A stretch of DNA of 64,000 nt. Source: Clostridiales bacterium (lineage in GTDB: Bacteria; Bacillota; Clostridia; Oscillospirales; Ruminococcaceae). The notes beneath the pieces were generated by a model, which searched no databases, was not told where the DNA came from, and was given only the letters and a program-made list of their open reading frames with translations. Within the stretch, counting starts at the first letter, position 1, and each line of letters starts with the position of its first letter. The stretch covers positions 6,619 through 70,618 of the forward strand of contig JAHZAY010000013.1 of assembly GCA_019423685.1 (NCBI GenBank). Reading direction: 5' to 3'. Of this stretch, positions 46,437-55,086 are shown piece by piece. The position numbers were made by a program, and so were the translations under genes.

Positions 46437-47447
46437 ATGGCTATTCTTGTCACCGGCGGCACCGGATTCATCGGCAGCCACACCGCAGTGGAGCTCATCC
46501 AGGCAGGCAAGGAGGTTGTCATCGTCGACAACTTTTCCAATTCCAAACCGGAGGTGCTAAACCGCATCGAGCGGATCACCGGCACCTGCCCCACCTTCTA
46601 TGAGGCCGACCTGCTGGATAAACCCGCCATCGACCAGATCTTTGAGGAGCAGCAGATCGACGCCGTCATCCACTTTGCCGGATTGAAGGCAGTGGGCGAA
46701 TCGGTTCACAAACCGCTGGAATACTATCACAACAACCTGACCGGCACCCTGATCCTCTGCCAGAGCATGCGCGAGCACAACTGTAAGCGGATCGTCTTTT
46801 CTTCCTCCGCCACCGTATACGGCATGCACAACCCCGTTCCATTTAAAGAGGGGATGCCCACCTCCGCGACCAATCCTTACGGCTATACCAAGGTCATGAT
46901 CGAGCAGATTCTCACCGACCTGTACACCGCCGATCCGGAGTGGAGCGTCGTTTTGCTGCGCTACTTTAACCCCATCGGCGCACATGAGAGCGGCCTGATC
47001 GGAGAGGACCCCAACGGCATTCCGAACAACCTGTTGCCATACGTCTCGCAGGTGGCAATCGGCAAACTGCCGATGCTCAGCGTTTACGGCGACGACTACG
47101 ATACACCGGACGGCACCGGCGTGCGCGACTATATCCATGTGGTAGACCTGGCACTCGGCCACATCAAGGCCATCGACTACAGCATGTCCCACACCGGAGT
47201 CGAGGCGATCAATCTCGGTACCGGCCGCGGCACCAGCGTGCTGGAAATCGTACATGCCTATGAAAAAGCCTGTGGGCACGAAATCCCATACAAGATTGTG
47301 GGACGGCGCGCCGGGGACATCGCGACCTGCTATGCAGATGCCAGCAAGGCCAAAGAGCTGCTCGGTTGGGAGGCTACCCGCGACATCGACCAGATGTGCC
47401 TGAGCAGCTGGAACTTTATCCAGAAAAATCCAAACGGTCTGGAATAA
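46437..47447 (+). CDS. galE: UDP-glucose 4-epimerase
   Basis: The 336-residue enzyme interconverts UDP-glucose and UDP-galactose using bound NAD. The NAD-binding loop is GGTGFIGSHT (7-16), the catalytic Ser/Thr lies in SSSATVYG (about 122-129), and the Tyr-x3-Lys pair is in NPYGYTKVMIEQ (about 149-153). The C-terminal sugar-binding part has NLGTGRGTSVLE and RRAGDIATCYAD. Length matches the family. AAGGAGCG precedes the ATG. It is a single-gene unit. Confidence 0.96.
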   Translation: MAILVTGGTGFIGSHTAVELIQAGKEVVIVDNFSNSKPEVLNRIERITGTCPTFYEADLLDKPAIDQIFEEQQIDAVIHFAGLKAVGESVHKPLEYYHNNLTGTLILCQSMREHNCKRIVFSSSATVYGMHNPVPFKEGMPTSATNPYGYTKVMIEQILTDLYTADPEWSVVLLRYFNPIGAHESGLIGEDPNGIPNNLLPYVSQVAIGKLPMLSVYGDDYDTPDGTGVRDYIHVVDLALGHIKAIDYSMSHTGVEAINLGTGRGTSVLEIVHAYEKACGHEIPYKIVGRRAGDIATCYADASKAKELLGWEATRDIDQMCLSSWNFIQKNPNGLE

Positions 47448-47482
47448 CAGCCGCTGCAAATGGAAAAATAAACGCCACAAAA

Positions 47483-47520
47483 AAACAGACGCCCTCTTTT
47501 GGAGTGTCTGTTTCTTTTTC
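47483..47520. terminator. Terminator between galE and the YheO-like regulator
   Basis: AAACAGAC pairs with GTCTGTTT around a loop that can add further pairs; T-rich on the right and A-rich on the left, serving both convergent genes. Confidence 0.85.
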
Positions 47521-47569
47521 TCTAAACAGCCGGATTTGCACCAAAGCAGGTGATACAGTGCGACATGCC

Positions 47570-48208
47570 TTACAGCGCTGTATTGAGGTAGCGATAAACC
47601 GACGGAATCGAAACGTGCAGCTGCTTTGCAATCTCCGCAACTGCCCCGCGAAGCATCATCACACCGCTGTCGTTGAGCTGATGTACCACCCGCACCTTCT
47701 CCATGCGGCTCATGCGCGAGGGCGCTACCCCGCTCTGTGCAATGACCTCGGCGATGCGGGTGCGCATGATGTCGGTGACCGGATTTTCCAATTCCTCGGA
47801 GATCTCACTGTTGACTGGGGCAGTCAAGTTAAACTTTTCTAGCAGGGCGCGGATTGCTCCATTGGCCTCGTCCACCAGCGTCATGTCCTTGTTGACGCAT
47901 AGCAGGCCAATCAGCCTCCCCTCATTTTTGATGTAGTAGGTGGAGGACAAAAAGTTTCTGCCCTTGCTGTAGCCGCTGTAGTTTGCCAGATAGTCCGCCT
48001 CGGTATAGGCGCTGTTGTCGGAAATCTCCTTGGCAAGGTCGGTGAGCGGGTTCCCAATCTGACGGCCCGAAATGTTGTTGCCAATTGCAATCAACGAGTG
48101 ATCCGGCCGCGAGATGTCGTGAACGACAATCTCGGTGCCCGGGCCACAAACCTCTGATAAAAACGGCACCAGGGATACATACATTTTCAGCACTTCGACA
48201 TCGGTCAA
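47570..48208 (-). CDS. YheO-like PAS/helix-turn-helix regulator
   Basis: The 212-residue protein has the YheO-type PAS domain (about 5-115; EIVVHDISRPDHSLIAIGNNISGRQIG in part, and FLSSTYYIKNEGRLIGLLCVN) and a C-terminal helix-turn-helix of the HTH_22 type (about 160-212; ending AKQLHVSIPSVYRYL). The start is TTG at 48208, eight bases after AAGGAG; the in-frame GTG at 48217 overlaps that site. It is divergent from a PatB-type lyase gene with a 224-base gap. Relatives control genes for amino-acid or sulfur compound use. Control of the lyase is the simplest reading (inference). Confidence 0.88.
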   Translation of the reverse strand: MTDVEVLKMYVSLVPFLSEVCGPGTEIVVHDISRPDHSLIAIGNNISGRQIGNPLTDLAKEISDNSAYTEADYLANYSGYSKGRNFLSSTYYIKNEGRLIGLLCVNKDMTLVDEANGAIRALLEKFNLTAPVNSEISEELENPVTDIMRTRIAEVIAQSGVAPSRMSRMEKVRVVHQLNDSGVMMLRGAVAEIAKQLHVSIPSVYRYLNTAL

Positions 48209-48327
48209 GACAATCACTCCTTAAAACATAATTGCCTTCATTATACTACAAAAAATTCGGCGCGTATATTGGAGAAACAATACAAATTCACCCACAATAT
48301 TTCTATGCAAAAAATGAATAGGCAATA

Positions 48328-48356
48328 TTTACAATCCATCATTTGTGCTGTACAAT
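48328..48356 (+). promoter_or_regulatory. Promoter of the PatB-type lyase gene
   Basis: TTTACA and TACAAT are 17 bases apart. The motif CAATATTT occurs twice just upstream (near 48294 and 48323), a candidate activator site. Confidence 0.65.
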
Positions 48357-48432
48357 ACATATGTAGATATAAAATTTATCAATAAGATAAAAATACTGAC
48401 GTAACTTCATCTGATTTGTTGGAGGCTTTGGA

Positions 48433-49629
48433 ATGCAATACGATTTTGAAACTGTAACACCCCGCTATAATATGGGCTCTTCCAAATGGAACGCCGTACA
48501 GGCCATCTATCCGGAAATGCCTGCTGACATCGTACCCTTCTCGGTAGCAGATATGGAGTTCCCCACCGCACCTGAAATTGCACAGGGGCTCAAACACTTC
48601 ATCGACACCTCGGTTCTCGGCTATGCCAATGCCACCGACAGCTTTAAAGAGGCCGTCTGCCATTGGATGAAGGTTCGCCACAACTGGGATGCAAAACCCG
48701 AATGGATTCTGCCAAGTCACGGCTGCGTGGACGCCTTCTATGAGGCCATTCAGTGCTTCTCCAAGGAGGGTGACGGTGTGCTGCTGCTCACTCCAGTATA
48801 CTACCCGATGTACAACGCCATCAAGGTCAACAACCGCAAGCTGGTGGATTGCCCGCTTGTGCCAAACGGCAAAACCTATGACATCAACTGGGCTGACTTT
48901 GAAGCGAAGATCAGCGACGAAAACACCAAGCTCTTTTTGATGTGCAGCCCGCACAATCCTTGTGGCCGCATCTGGAAAAAAGAGGAATTGGAGCGCATCG
49001 CCGAACTCTGCCAGCGCCACAATGTACTGGTAATCGATGACGAGATCCACAACGACCTCATCATGCCCGGCTATACCCACACCGTCTACGCCACCATCTC
49101 CCCATACGCCGAGCAGCACTGCGTCGTGCTCACTGCCCCTTCTAAAACCTTCAACCTGGCTGGACTGCAAACCTCCAGCGTCTTTATCCCCAGCGATGAG
49201 CTGCGCGAGCAGTTCCTCGCCCACATGAAGACCCACTCTGGCAATCCAAAATGCAATATCCTCGGTTACGAGGCCTGCCGCATCGCCTACAGCCAGTGCG
49301 GCGATTGGCTGGATGCCTGCATTGAGGTCATCAACCGCAACAAAGAGTTGGTCACCAGCTTTTTAGCGGAACATTTCCCACAGATCAAGGTCTGCGAGAT
49401 GCAGGCCACCTACCTGCTCTGGATGGATTGGAACGGCCTCGGACTGCCCTATAAGGAGCTGGAGCGCATCAACCACTATGAGGCAAAACTGTTCTTCGAT
49501 GAAGGGTATATCTTTGGCGCGCAGGGCGAAGGCTTTGAGCGCTGGAACCTTGCCTGCCCAACCCGCTACATCCAGCAGGCTTTGGAGCGCATGAAGGAAA
49601 CTTACGCCAAATATGTGACCGTACAATAA
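48433..49629 (+). CDS. MalY/PatB-type PLP-dependent C-S lyase
   Basis: The 398-residue fold-type I PLP protein has the PatB/MalY signatures: RYNMGSSKWNA at the start, PFSVADMEFPTAPEI, CSPHNPCGRIWKKEEL, DEIHNDLIMPGYTH and the PLP lysine at residue 238 in TAPSKTFNLAGLQ. Such enzymes cleave cystathionine or cysteine to ammonia, pyruvate and a thiol or sulfide. Many also use selenium analogues, but that is not shown here. TTGGAGG precedes the ATG. The divergent YheO-like regulator probably controls it. Confidence 0.94.
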   Translation: MQYDFETVTPRYNMGSSKWNAVQAIYPEMPADIVPFSVADMEFPTAPEIAQGLKHFIDTSVLGYANATDSFKEAVCHWMKVRHNWDAKPEWILPSHGCVDAFYEAIQCFSKEGDGVLLLTPVYYPMYNAIKVNNRKLVDCPLVPNGKTYDINWADFEAKISDENTKLFLMCSPHNPCGRIWKKEELERIAELCQRHNVLVIDDEIHNDLIMPGYTHTVYATISPYAEQHCVVLTAPSKTFNLAGLQTSSVFIPSDELREQFLAHMKTHSGNPKCNILGYEACRIAYSQCGDWLDACIEVINRNKELVTSFLAEHFPQIKVCEMQATYLLWMDWNGLGLPYKELERINHYEAKLFFDEGYIFGAQGEGFERWNLACPTRYIQQALERMKETYAKYVTVQ

Positions 49630-49668
49630 AGAAACGGGAAAAGGCAATAAGCCGTTAGATACAAGATA

Positions 49669-49725
49669 AAGACCCGCAGCAAGCAACTCCTCCTCTCTCT
49701 TTGTTGCTTTCTGTGGGCCTTTTCT
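49669..49725 (+). terminator. Terminator of the lyase gene
   Basis: A long imperfect hairpin pairs GACCCGCAGCAAGCAAC with TGTTGCTTTCTGTGGGCC and is followed by TTTTC. Confidence 0.8.
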
Positions 49726-49790
49726 TTTCTGCGCTTTTTAAATTATCGTCCTTATTCGGTCGGTACAGAGCCGTTTACTGCAGGATCCCT

Positions 49791-50387
49791 TTACTCTCCA
49801 GCAGCCTGAGCGATCAATCGGTCGAGCGGTTGATCTGCCGCCAGCTCCCCCACGTTTTTTTGCAGCACTGCTGCGGCAATCACATACGCTGCCAGCAGCG
49901 AACCCAACTGCGAAGCGTGCTCGCCGTCCGAGGCGTACAGTTCCTCCTGCGGGGCCAGTTTCGCAAAGCGCCACCAGATTTCTCCCACCGGCGCTAAGGC
50001 GCTGCCGGTCTGCTGTGCCAGTGCTCGATAGGGGGCGCTCATCTCGGGCTGTGCCTGCGCACCATCTCGCTTGGCAGTCCAGGTCATGTAGAGCACTGGA
50101 CGTGCACCCGCTTGCCAAACCCAGTCGATCAGCTCCTTGCCCGCCTGTGCCATCACCGTCAGATCCCCCATAGGGTGTGCGGTGTGTTGCAGGACAACGG
50201 CATCATACTGGCCAAAGCGGATGTTAAAGCGCACCTCCGGCTGTTTGACGTGGTAGTCCCAACCCATGCCGCCATGGGCAAGCATGGTAACCTCGGTCTG
50301 CACCCCATTGCGGCGACAGATTTCGGCGAAGGTGTGCGGCATATCGTGAAAAAAGGTGTGGCTGTTGCCAATAAATAAGACGCGCAT
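49791..50387 (-). CDS. SGNH/GDSL-type hydrolase
   Basis: The 198-residue protein opens with VLFIGNSHTFFHDMP, where Ser9 is the nucleophile position in an SGNH-like GNS block. A late DGEHASQLGSLLAAY (about 153-167) supplies the Asp-x2-His pair. The block HTAHPMG in the middle is less typical. SGNH enzymes remove acyl or acetyl groups from lipids or sugars. There is no signal peptide. AAGGAGG precedes the ATG. It stands alone on the minus strand. Confidence 0.85.
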   Translation of the reverse strand: MRVLFIGNSHTFFHDMPHTFAEICRRNGVQTEVTMLAHGGMGWDYHVKQPEVRFNIRFGQYDAVVLQHTAHPMGDLTVMAQAGKELIDWVWQAGARPVLYMTWTAKRDGAQAQPEMSAPYRALAQQTGSALAPVGEIWWRFAKLAPQEELYASDGEHASQLGSLLAAYVIAAAVLQKNVGELAADQPLDRLIAQAAGE

Positions 50388-50559
50388 GATGGTTCCTCCT
50401 TTTTCGCTGTCATCAGATTGTGTTTCCGAGCGCTGGGTAAAGCATCGATTGCTTTCCCCATTGAGAAAATATTTCCCGACGATTTGCTATGCTCTCTTTC
50501 CTGTATGTAGAGCGCATCGCCCCATGCCGCCCTCTACAATAGAGCCGTTTCATTTTATA

Positions 50560-50591
50560 AAAATAGACAAGGGCTCCCCCTTGTCTATTTT
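50560..50591 (-). terminator. Terminator of the M42-YnbB operon
   Basis: A perfect 14-bp stem (50560-50573 / 50578-50591) with a CTCC loop lies 9 bases after the stop. The gap 50388-50559 has no gene that I can see. Confidence 0.85.
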
Positions 50592-50599
50592 TTCCTGCG

Positions 50600-51868
50600 T
50601 TATAGCGCAATAATTCCCTTTTGCAGCATCGACTGGGCCGCCAGGAGGATGCCGACCTTTCCGGTCTGGTAGGTCAATCCGCCCTGCATCCAGACCGCGA
50701 ACGGCTCGCGCAGCGGTGCGTCGGCCGACAGTTCGATCGAAGCGCCGTTGGTGAACGCTCCTGCCGCCATGATAACCTTGCTGTCATAACCAGGCATATC
50801 CCACGGCTCTGGGGTGACAAAGGAATCGACCGGCGCGCCCTTCTGCACACCCTCACAGAAAGCGATCAGCGCCTTTGGTTCCCGCAGGCAGATCGCCTGG
50901 ATGATGTCGGCGCGGGGCTCACTGCTTTTCGGAGTGACTTCATATCCCAGCAGCTCACAGAGCGAAGCGGCAAACAGCGCCGTTTTGAGCGCAGAAGCTA
51001 CTACCGTAGGGGCGAAGAACAGTCCCATAAAGAGCGAGCGGGTATTCCCCAGCGTACAGCCAATCTCCTTGCCTACGCCGGGCGCCGTCAAGCGTTGCGC
51101 GCACATATCCACATATTTTGCCTTGCCCGCGATGTAACCGCCGGTCGGCGCGATGCCGCCGCCTGGATTTTTTATCAGGGAGCCGACGATCAGATCTGCG
51201 CCCACCTGGGTAGGCTCACGCTCCTGTACAAATTCGCCGTAGCAGTTGTCCACCATCACGATGGCATCTGGATTGGACTGGCGCACCTTTTGTACAATCT
51301 TCTCGATGTCCTCGACAAAGAGCGAGGGCCGCAGCGAGTATCCGCGAGAACGCTGAATATAGGCCACCTTCGCGCCCTTGACCGCTTCTGGGATGGCCTC
51401 ATAGTCGACCGTTCCATCCGCGCGCAGGTCCAACTGCTCATACTGGATACCGAAATCTTTCAGCGAACCGCTGACCCCCTCCTTCTCCCCGATGCCGATG
51501 ACGCCGTGCAGCGTATCGTAGGGCATGCCGGTGAGGCTGACCATCCGGTCTCCCGGACGCAGTACACCGAACAGCGCGACGGTGAGCGCGTGGGTGCCAG
51601 ACATGAAGTTATAGCGGATCAGGGCGTCCTCACATCCAAAGATGTCCGCCAGTACTTCGTCCATCACTTCCCTGCCGCGATCTCCGTAACCGTACCCGGT
51701 AGAAGGGGTAAAGTGGGATTCGCTGACCCCATGTTTGATGAAGGCCGACAGCACCTTCTCGCTGTTGTACTGTGCAATGCGGTCAATCTGTGCAAACTGT
51801 TCGCGGGCCTTTTCTTCGGCCTGCACACCCAAAGCGCGCAGCTTTGGGTCGATGTCAAAAAACTCCAT
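50600..51868 (-). CDS. YnbB-type methionine gamma-lyase family protein
   Basis: The 422-residue PLP protein belongs to the YnbB group, once labelled aluminium resistance and now methionine gamma-lyase family. Visible parts are STGYGYGDRGREVMDEVLA, RYNFMSGTHALTVALFG, IVMVDNCYGEFVQEREP and the PLP lysine at 233 in SLIKNPGGGIAPTGGYIAG. The physiological reaction is not well established; a C-S lyase is assumed. The ATG at 51868 follows AAAGGAG by 11 bases and fits the family N-terminus. It is the last gene of a four-gene run with an acetyltransferase and two M42 peptidases. Confidence 0.92.
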   Translation of the reverse strand: MEFFDIDPKLRALGVQAEEKAREQFAQIDRIAQYNSEKVLSAFIKHGVSESHFTPSTGYGYGDRGREVMDEVLADIFGCEDALIRYNFMSGTHALTVALFGVLRPGDRMVSLTGMPYDTLHGVIGIGEKEGVSGSLKDFGIQYEQLDLRADGTVDYEAIPEAVKGAKVAYIQRSRGYSLRPSLFVEDIEKIVQKVRQSNPDAIVMVDNCYGEFVQEREPTQVGADLIVGSLIKNPGGGIAPTGGYIAGKAKYVDMCAQRLTAPGVGKEIGCTLGNTRSLFMGLFFAPTVVASALKTALFAASLCELLGYEVTPKSSEPRADIIQAICLREPKALIAFCEGVQKGAPVDSFVTPEPWDMPGYDSKVIMAAGAFTNGASIELSADAPLREPFAVWMQGGLTYQTGKVGILLAAQSMLQKGIIAL

Positions 51869-51899
51869 TGGTATAAAATCTCCTTTGTAGATGATCGAG

Positions 51900-52748
51900 C
51901 TACTCTTGCTGCTCCCTTGCGGGAACCCCCAGCTCCAAACGCTTCCAGCTAGCCTGGGTCTCAAAGCCAAGCTTCTGATAATATCCCTCCAGATGGGGCT
52001 GTGCACAATCGAGCACCGGCGTTTTGCCCTGCCAAAAGGCTTCCAGGCACAGGCGGTTCACAATCTGAGAGGCAAGTCCCTGCCCGCAGTGATCCGGGCG
52101 GGTACACAGATTAAAGATTAGCCCCGTTTCTCCCTGTGCAGGCAACAGGATACCTCCACAGGAAATCGGACGGTTTTCCTGCTCGTCGCGTACCTCGAAA
52201 AACAGCGCTCCGCCCCGCTGCATGAAGGCCATCCGTGCGGTATAATCATCGCGGCTGACCTGCTGTTGCAGGTCCTCTTTCTGGGAGGAAAGCAGGTCAT
52301 AAAGATCCCACAAACTTTTGCAGGGCACTACCCGGCTTCCGGTGATATCTCCCGGCATCCGGTCGCAGACCATCCGCGGTCCCTTGTGCACTCGCGGTTC
52401 CTCGTCTGGGAAAAAGCGCCTGCAATATTCGTCGATGATCTCCTCCCGGGCCGTCAAGCTTCCCCGCGGCTGTAGCTGCAAAAAGTTGTGGAGTTCCTCC
52501 CAGCGGGTGGGCGAACGGGGCGCCCCAACTAAGCGATAGCTTGTCCCCATCCGGCACAACAGGTACTGTGCGTTCTTCTTTTGGGTTTCTGATTCCCCAA
52601 TCCACAGGTCACAGTACCGCCAGTCCACGCCGCTCTTGTCCGCACAGCGAGAAGTGTAGGCCGCAAGCACTTCGGTGCCGTCCCAGACATCCCGGCGGCA
52701 CAGGGAAAGCACCTTTGCGCTGTCCTGTGGAGTCACCAGACGAATCAT
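51900..52748 (-). CDS. GNAT-family acetyltransferase with extended N-terminus
   Basis: The 282-residue protein has a C-terminal GNAT domain: ISCGGILLPAQGETGLIFNLCTRPDHCGQGLASQIV in parts, with RPDHCGQGLAS as the acetyl-CoA loop, and YYQKLGFE near the end. The first 150 residues are a separate, less conserved domain, as in the double-GNAT-like proteins of Firmicutes. The substrate is unknown. The ATG at 52748 lies 7 bases after AAGGAGG. It sits 31 bases upstream of the YnbB-type gene in the same operon. Confidence 0.85.
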   Translation of the reverse strand: MIRLVTPQDSAKVLSLCRRDVWDGTEVLAAYTSRCADKSGVDWRYCDLWIGESETQKKNAQYLLCRMGTSYRLVGAPRSPTRWEELHNFLQLQPRGSLTAREEIIDEYCRRFFPDEEPRVHKGPRMVCDRMPGDITGSRVVPCKSLWDLYDLLSSQKEDLQQQVSRDDYTARMAFMQRGGALFFEVRDEQENRPISCGGILLPAQGETGLIFNLCTRPDHCGQGLASQIVNRLCLEAFWQGKTPVLDCAQPHLEGYYQKLGFETQASWKRLELGVPAREQQE

Positions 52749-52791
52749 CCTCTCTCCTCCTTGCAATCAAAATTTTACCTGCCCGCTGAAT

Positions 52792-53820
52792 TTACAGCGC
52801 AGCAAAACTGCCGGCCAACGCCTCCAACAGCTTTTCTGCCGGGTCCATGTCCTGCAGATCCATCACCGCCATCGGCGAATGGACATAGCGCACCGGCACA
52901 GCTACCGTCATAATGCGGCAGCCCGCTCCCGCTTTGGACATCCCCGCAGTGTCGTTTGCACCGACAATCTGATTTTTTATCTGGCAGGCGATGTTCTGTT
53001 CGCGGCAAATCTGCTGAGCTTTGTGTACCAGTTCCCGGTCCATGATGGCGCCTTTATCTTTAAAGCTGAGCACTACGCCCTTGCCCAAAGCGCAAACCTG
53101 CTTTGCAGCAGAAATGCCCGGCACATCTGCCGCACTGTGGCTTTCCACTGCAATGGCGATGTCCGGCTGAACGGCAAAGGCTACGGCTCCGGCCGCCCCG
53201 CCGATCTCCTCCTGTGCAGAAAAGACGGCGACAATGTCATAGGGCAGCTGCTTGTGCAGCAATTCCAACAACAGCACGCAGCCCGAACGGTCATCGAGCG
53301 CCTTGGAGGCGACACGGCTGCCATTCAACTGATAAAATTCGGTTCTAAATGTCGCAAAGTCACCCAGTGAGACGACCTTTTCGGCCTCTTCCCGGCTCTT
53401 TGCCCCGATGTCGATGTATAGCTGCTCATAGCTCTGTACGGCTTCCCGGTCAGCAGGGCTTTGCAGATGAATCGGCTTTGCTCCAACTACACCCGGCACT
53501 CCGCTTTCCAAACGAACCTGTTTGCCGATGACCACGCGGGTATCCACTCCACCCACACCGTCAAAGCGCAGCAGTCCGCTCTCCTCAATGTAGGTGATAA
53601 TAAATCCAACCTCGTCCATGTGGGCGGCAAAGAGCACCTTTTTGTTTGGGGCCTGCTTGCCCTTTTTTTCACAGATCAAGTTTCCGCGCGCGTCGCGCCA
53701 ATGTGTGCAGTCCTGCGGCAGATGGGCCACGATCCAGTCGGCGACCTTATCTTCCCCACCGGATACGCCGTCGATCTGGCAGAGTTCCTTTAGCCATGTA
53801 AGCTGTCTTGTCTGTTCCAT
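52792..53820 (-). CDS. M42-family aminopeptidase, copy 1
   Basis: The 342-residue protein belongs to the M42 family of dinuclear metal aminopeptidases that form large tetrahedral complexes and trim cytosolic peptides. Motifs are FAAHMDEVGFII (metal His67, Asp69), KALDDRSGC (bridging Asp, about 178) and AQEEIGGAG (catalytic Glu-Glu, about 212). The fourth metal site reads AVESHSAADVPG, with Glu where most members have Asp. The end is VPVRYVHSPMAVMD, typical. It lies 12 bases after its paralogue, so the two may co-assemble. Confidence 0.94.
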   Translation of the reverse strand: MEQTRQLTWLKELCQIDGVSGGEDKVADWIVAHLPQDCTHWRDARGNLICEKKGKQAPNKKVLFAAHMDEVGFIITYIEESGLLRFDGVGGVDTRVVIGKQVRLESGVPGVVGAKPIHLQSPADREAVQSYEQLYIDIGAKSREEAEKVVSLGDFATFRTEFYQLNGSRVASKALDDRSGCVLLLELLHKQLPYDIVAVFSAQEEIGGAAGAVAFAVQPDIAIAVESHSAADVPGISAAKQVCALGKGVVLSFKDKGAIMDRELVHKAQQICREQNIACQIKNQIVGANDTAGMSKAGAGCRIMTVAVPVRYVHSPMAVMDLQDMDPAEKLLEALAGSFAAL

Positions 53821-53832
53821 CCTGTATTCCTC

Positions 53833-54870
53833 CTATCTGCCGATTCTCTGTGCATAGGCTGCCAGCAGCCGCGCCGTGTTCTCCACATCCTGCGGGTCGA
53901 TGACCTCGATCGGGGTGTGCATATAGCGCAGCGGGATCGAGACGCAGCAGCTCTCCACTCCTGCGCGGGTCTTGACGATCGAGTCCGCATTGGTGCCGGT
54001 TCCTCTGCCGGAAAGCACCTCGGTCTGGAATGCAATGCCCGCTTCCTCTGCAGCGGCCATGATTTCACGGGACATGCGGCGGCTGAGCAGCGAACCGATC
54101 CCCACCGCTGGTCCTTTTCCAACCTGTGCCACATGTTTGTCCGCAATTTCCGGGGTGGAGCCGAAGGTGACGTCCACCGCGATCGCCTGGGTGGGCTCGA
54201 TGGCATAGGAAGCAGTCAGCGCACCCAGGCCACCGGTTTCCTCCTGAGAGCTGAGCAAAACGGTCAGTCCCATTGGCTCCAGGTGATGTTCTCTCCAATA
54301 GTTTTTAATCTGCTGGGCCGCCTGAATGACCGCGACACAGCAGCAGCGGTCGTCGAAAGCTTTGCTGGAAACCAGTCCGTTCATCAGCTGTGTGAACGGC
54401 CCTACAAAGCTAACTGTCGCACCCAGATCAATCTTTTGGCGCGCCTCTTCGGTGTCCATGCCCACATCAATCCAAATCTCGTCGATGGTGGGGTTCTTTT
54501 TTTCTCCCTTTTGGATGTGGGGTGGCTCACTGCCGATAACGCCGGGGATGTCGCCGCTGTGCGCATGGATGACAACTGAAGAACCCATAACTAGCCGCCG
54601 GTCAACGCCGCCAGCCTGTCCCACTCTAATAAAGCCGCCCTCTTCAATGTGGGTGACAATTAAACCGATCTCGTCGATGTGGGCGTCGAGCAGCAGGTGC
54701 GGCCGTCCCTGCTGTGGGGGCATCACCTGACAGATCAGGCTTTTGTGGACGGTGCGCTCACAGTGTCCCAAATCGGAGCAGATTTTCTCTGCCACCTCCA
54801 GTGCCCGGTCCTCTGCACCGGAAACGCCATCTACCTGGCAAAGAGACTGTAACATCTCGATTGTTTGCAT
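53833..54870 (-). CDS. M42-family aminopeptidase, copy 2
   Basis: The 345-residue M42 peptidase is the first gene of the operon. Motifs are LLDAHIDEIGLIVTHI, SKAFDDRCCCVAVI, SSQEETGGLGA and IAVDVTFGSTPEI, with Asp in the metal position. It ends IPLRYMHTPIEVIDPQD. Its sequence is clearly different from copy 1, so this is an old duplication. The ATG at 54870 follows AAGGGAAG by 7 bases; the long in-frame extension to 55302 has no ribosome site. Tandem M42 genes can form mixed complexes with complementary specificity. Confidence 0.94.
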   Translation of the reverse strand: MQTIEMLQSLCQVDGVSGAEDRALEVAEKICSDLGHCERTVHKSLICQVMPPQQGRPHLLLDAHIDEIGLIVTHIEEGGFIRVGQAGGVDRRLVMGSSVVIHAHSGDIPGVIGSEPPHIQKGEKKNPTIDEIWIDVGMDTEEARQKIDLGATVSFVGPFTQLMNGLVSSKAFDDRCCCVAVIQAAQQIKNYWREHHLEPMGLTVLLSSQEETGGLGALTASYAIEPTQAIAVDVTFGSTPEIADKHVAQVGKGPAVGIGSLLSRRMSREIMAAAEEAGIAFQTEVLSGRGTGTNADSIVKTRAGVESCCVSIPLRYMHTPIEVIDPQDVENTARLLAAYAQRIGR

Positions 54871-55086
54871 AAAAACACTTCCCTTCGGTGATTGGGAACT
54901 TTCTCCCGTATCTTTTATTCTATCACAATTTCCAAGAGTTTTCATCGGTTTTGACAAGGTTTTTTGTGCTACAGCCGTACTTTTTCGGTGAAGTTTTTCC
55001 AGCTCTGTGCAATAATTCGGGCAACAAAAGCCACTCTTATGAAAAAGAAGGCACGATCCCTCTAAAGAAAAAAAGGATGTGAGCGT

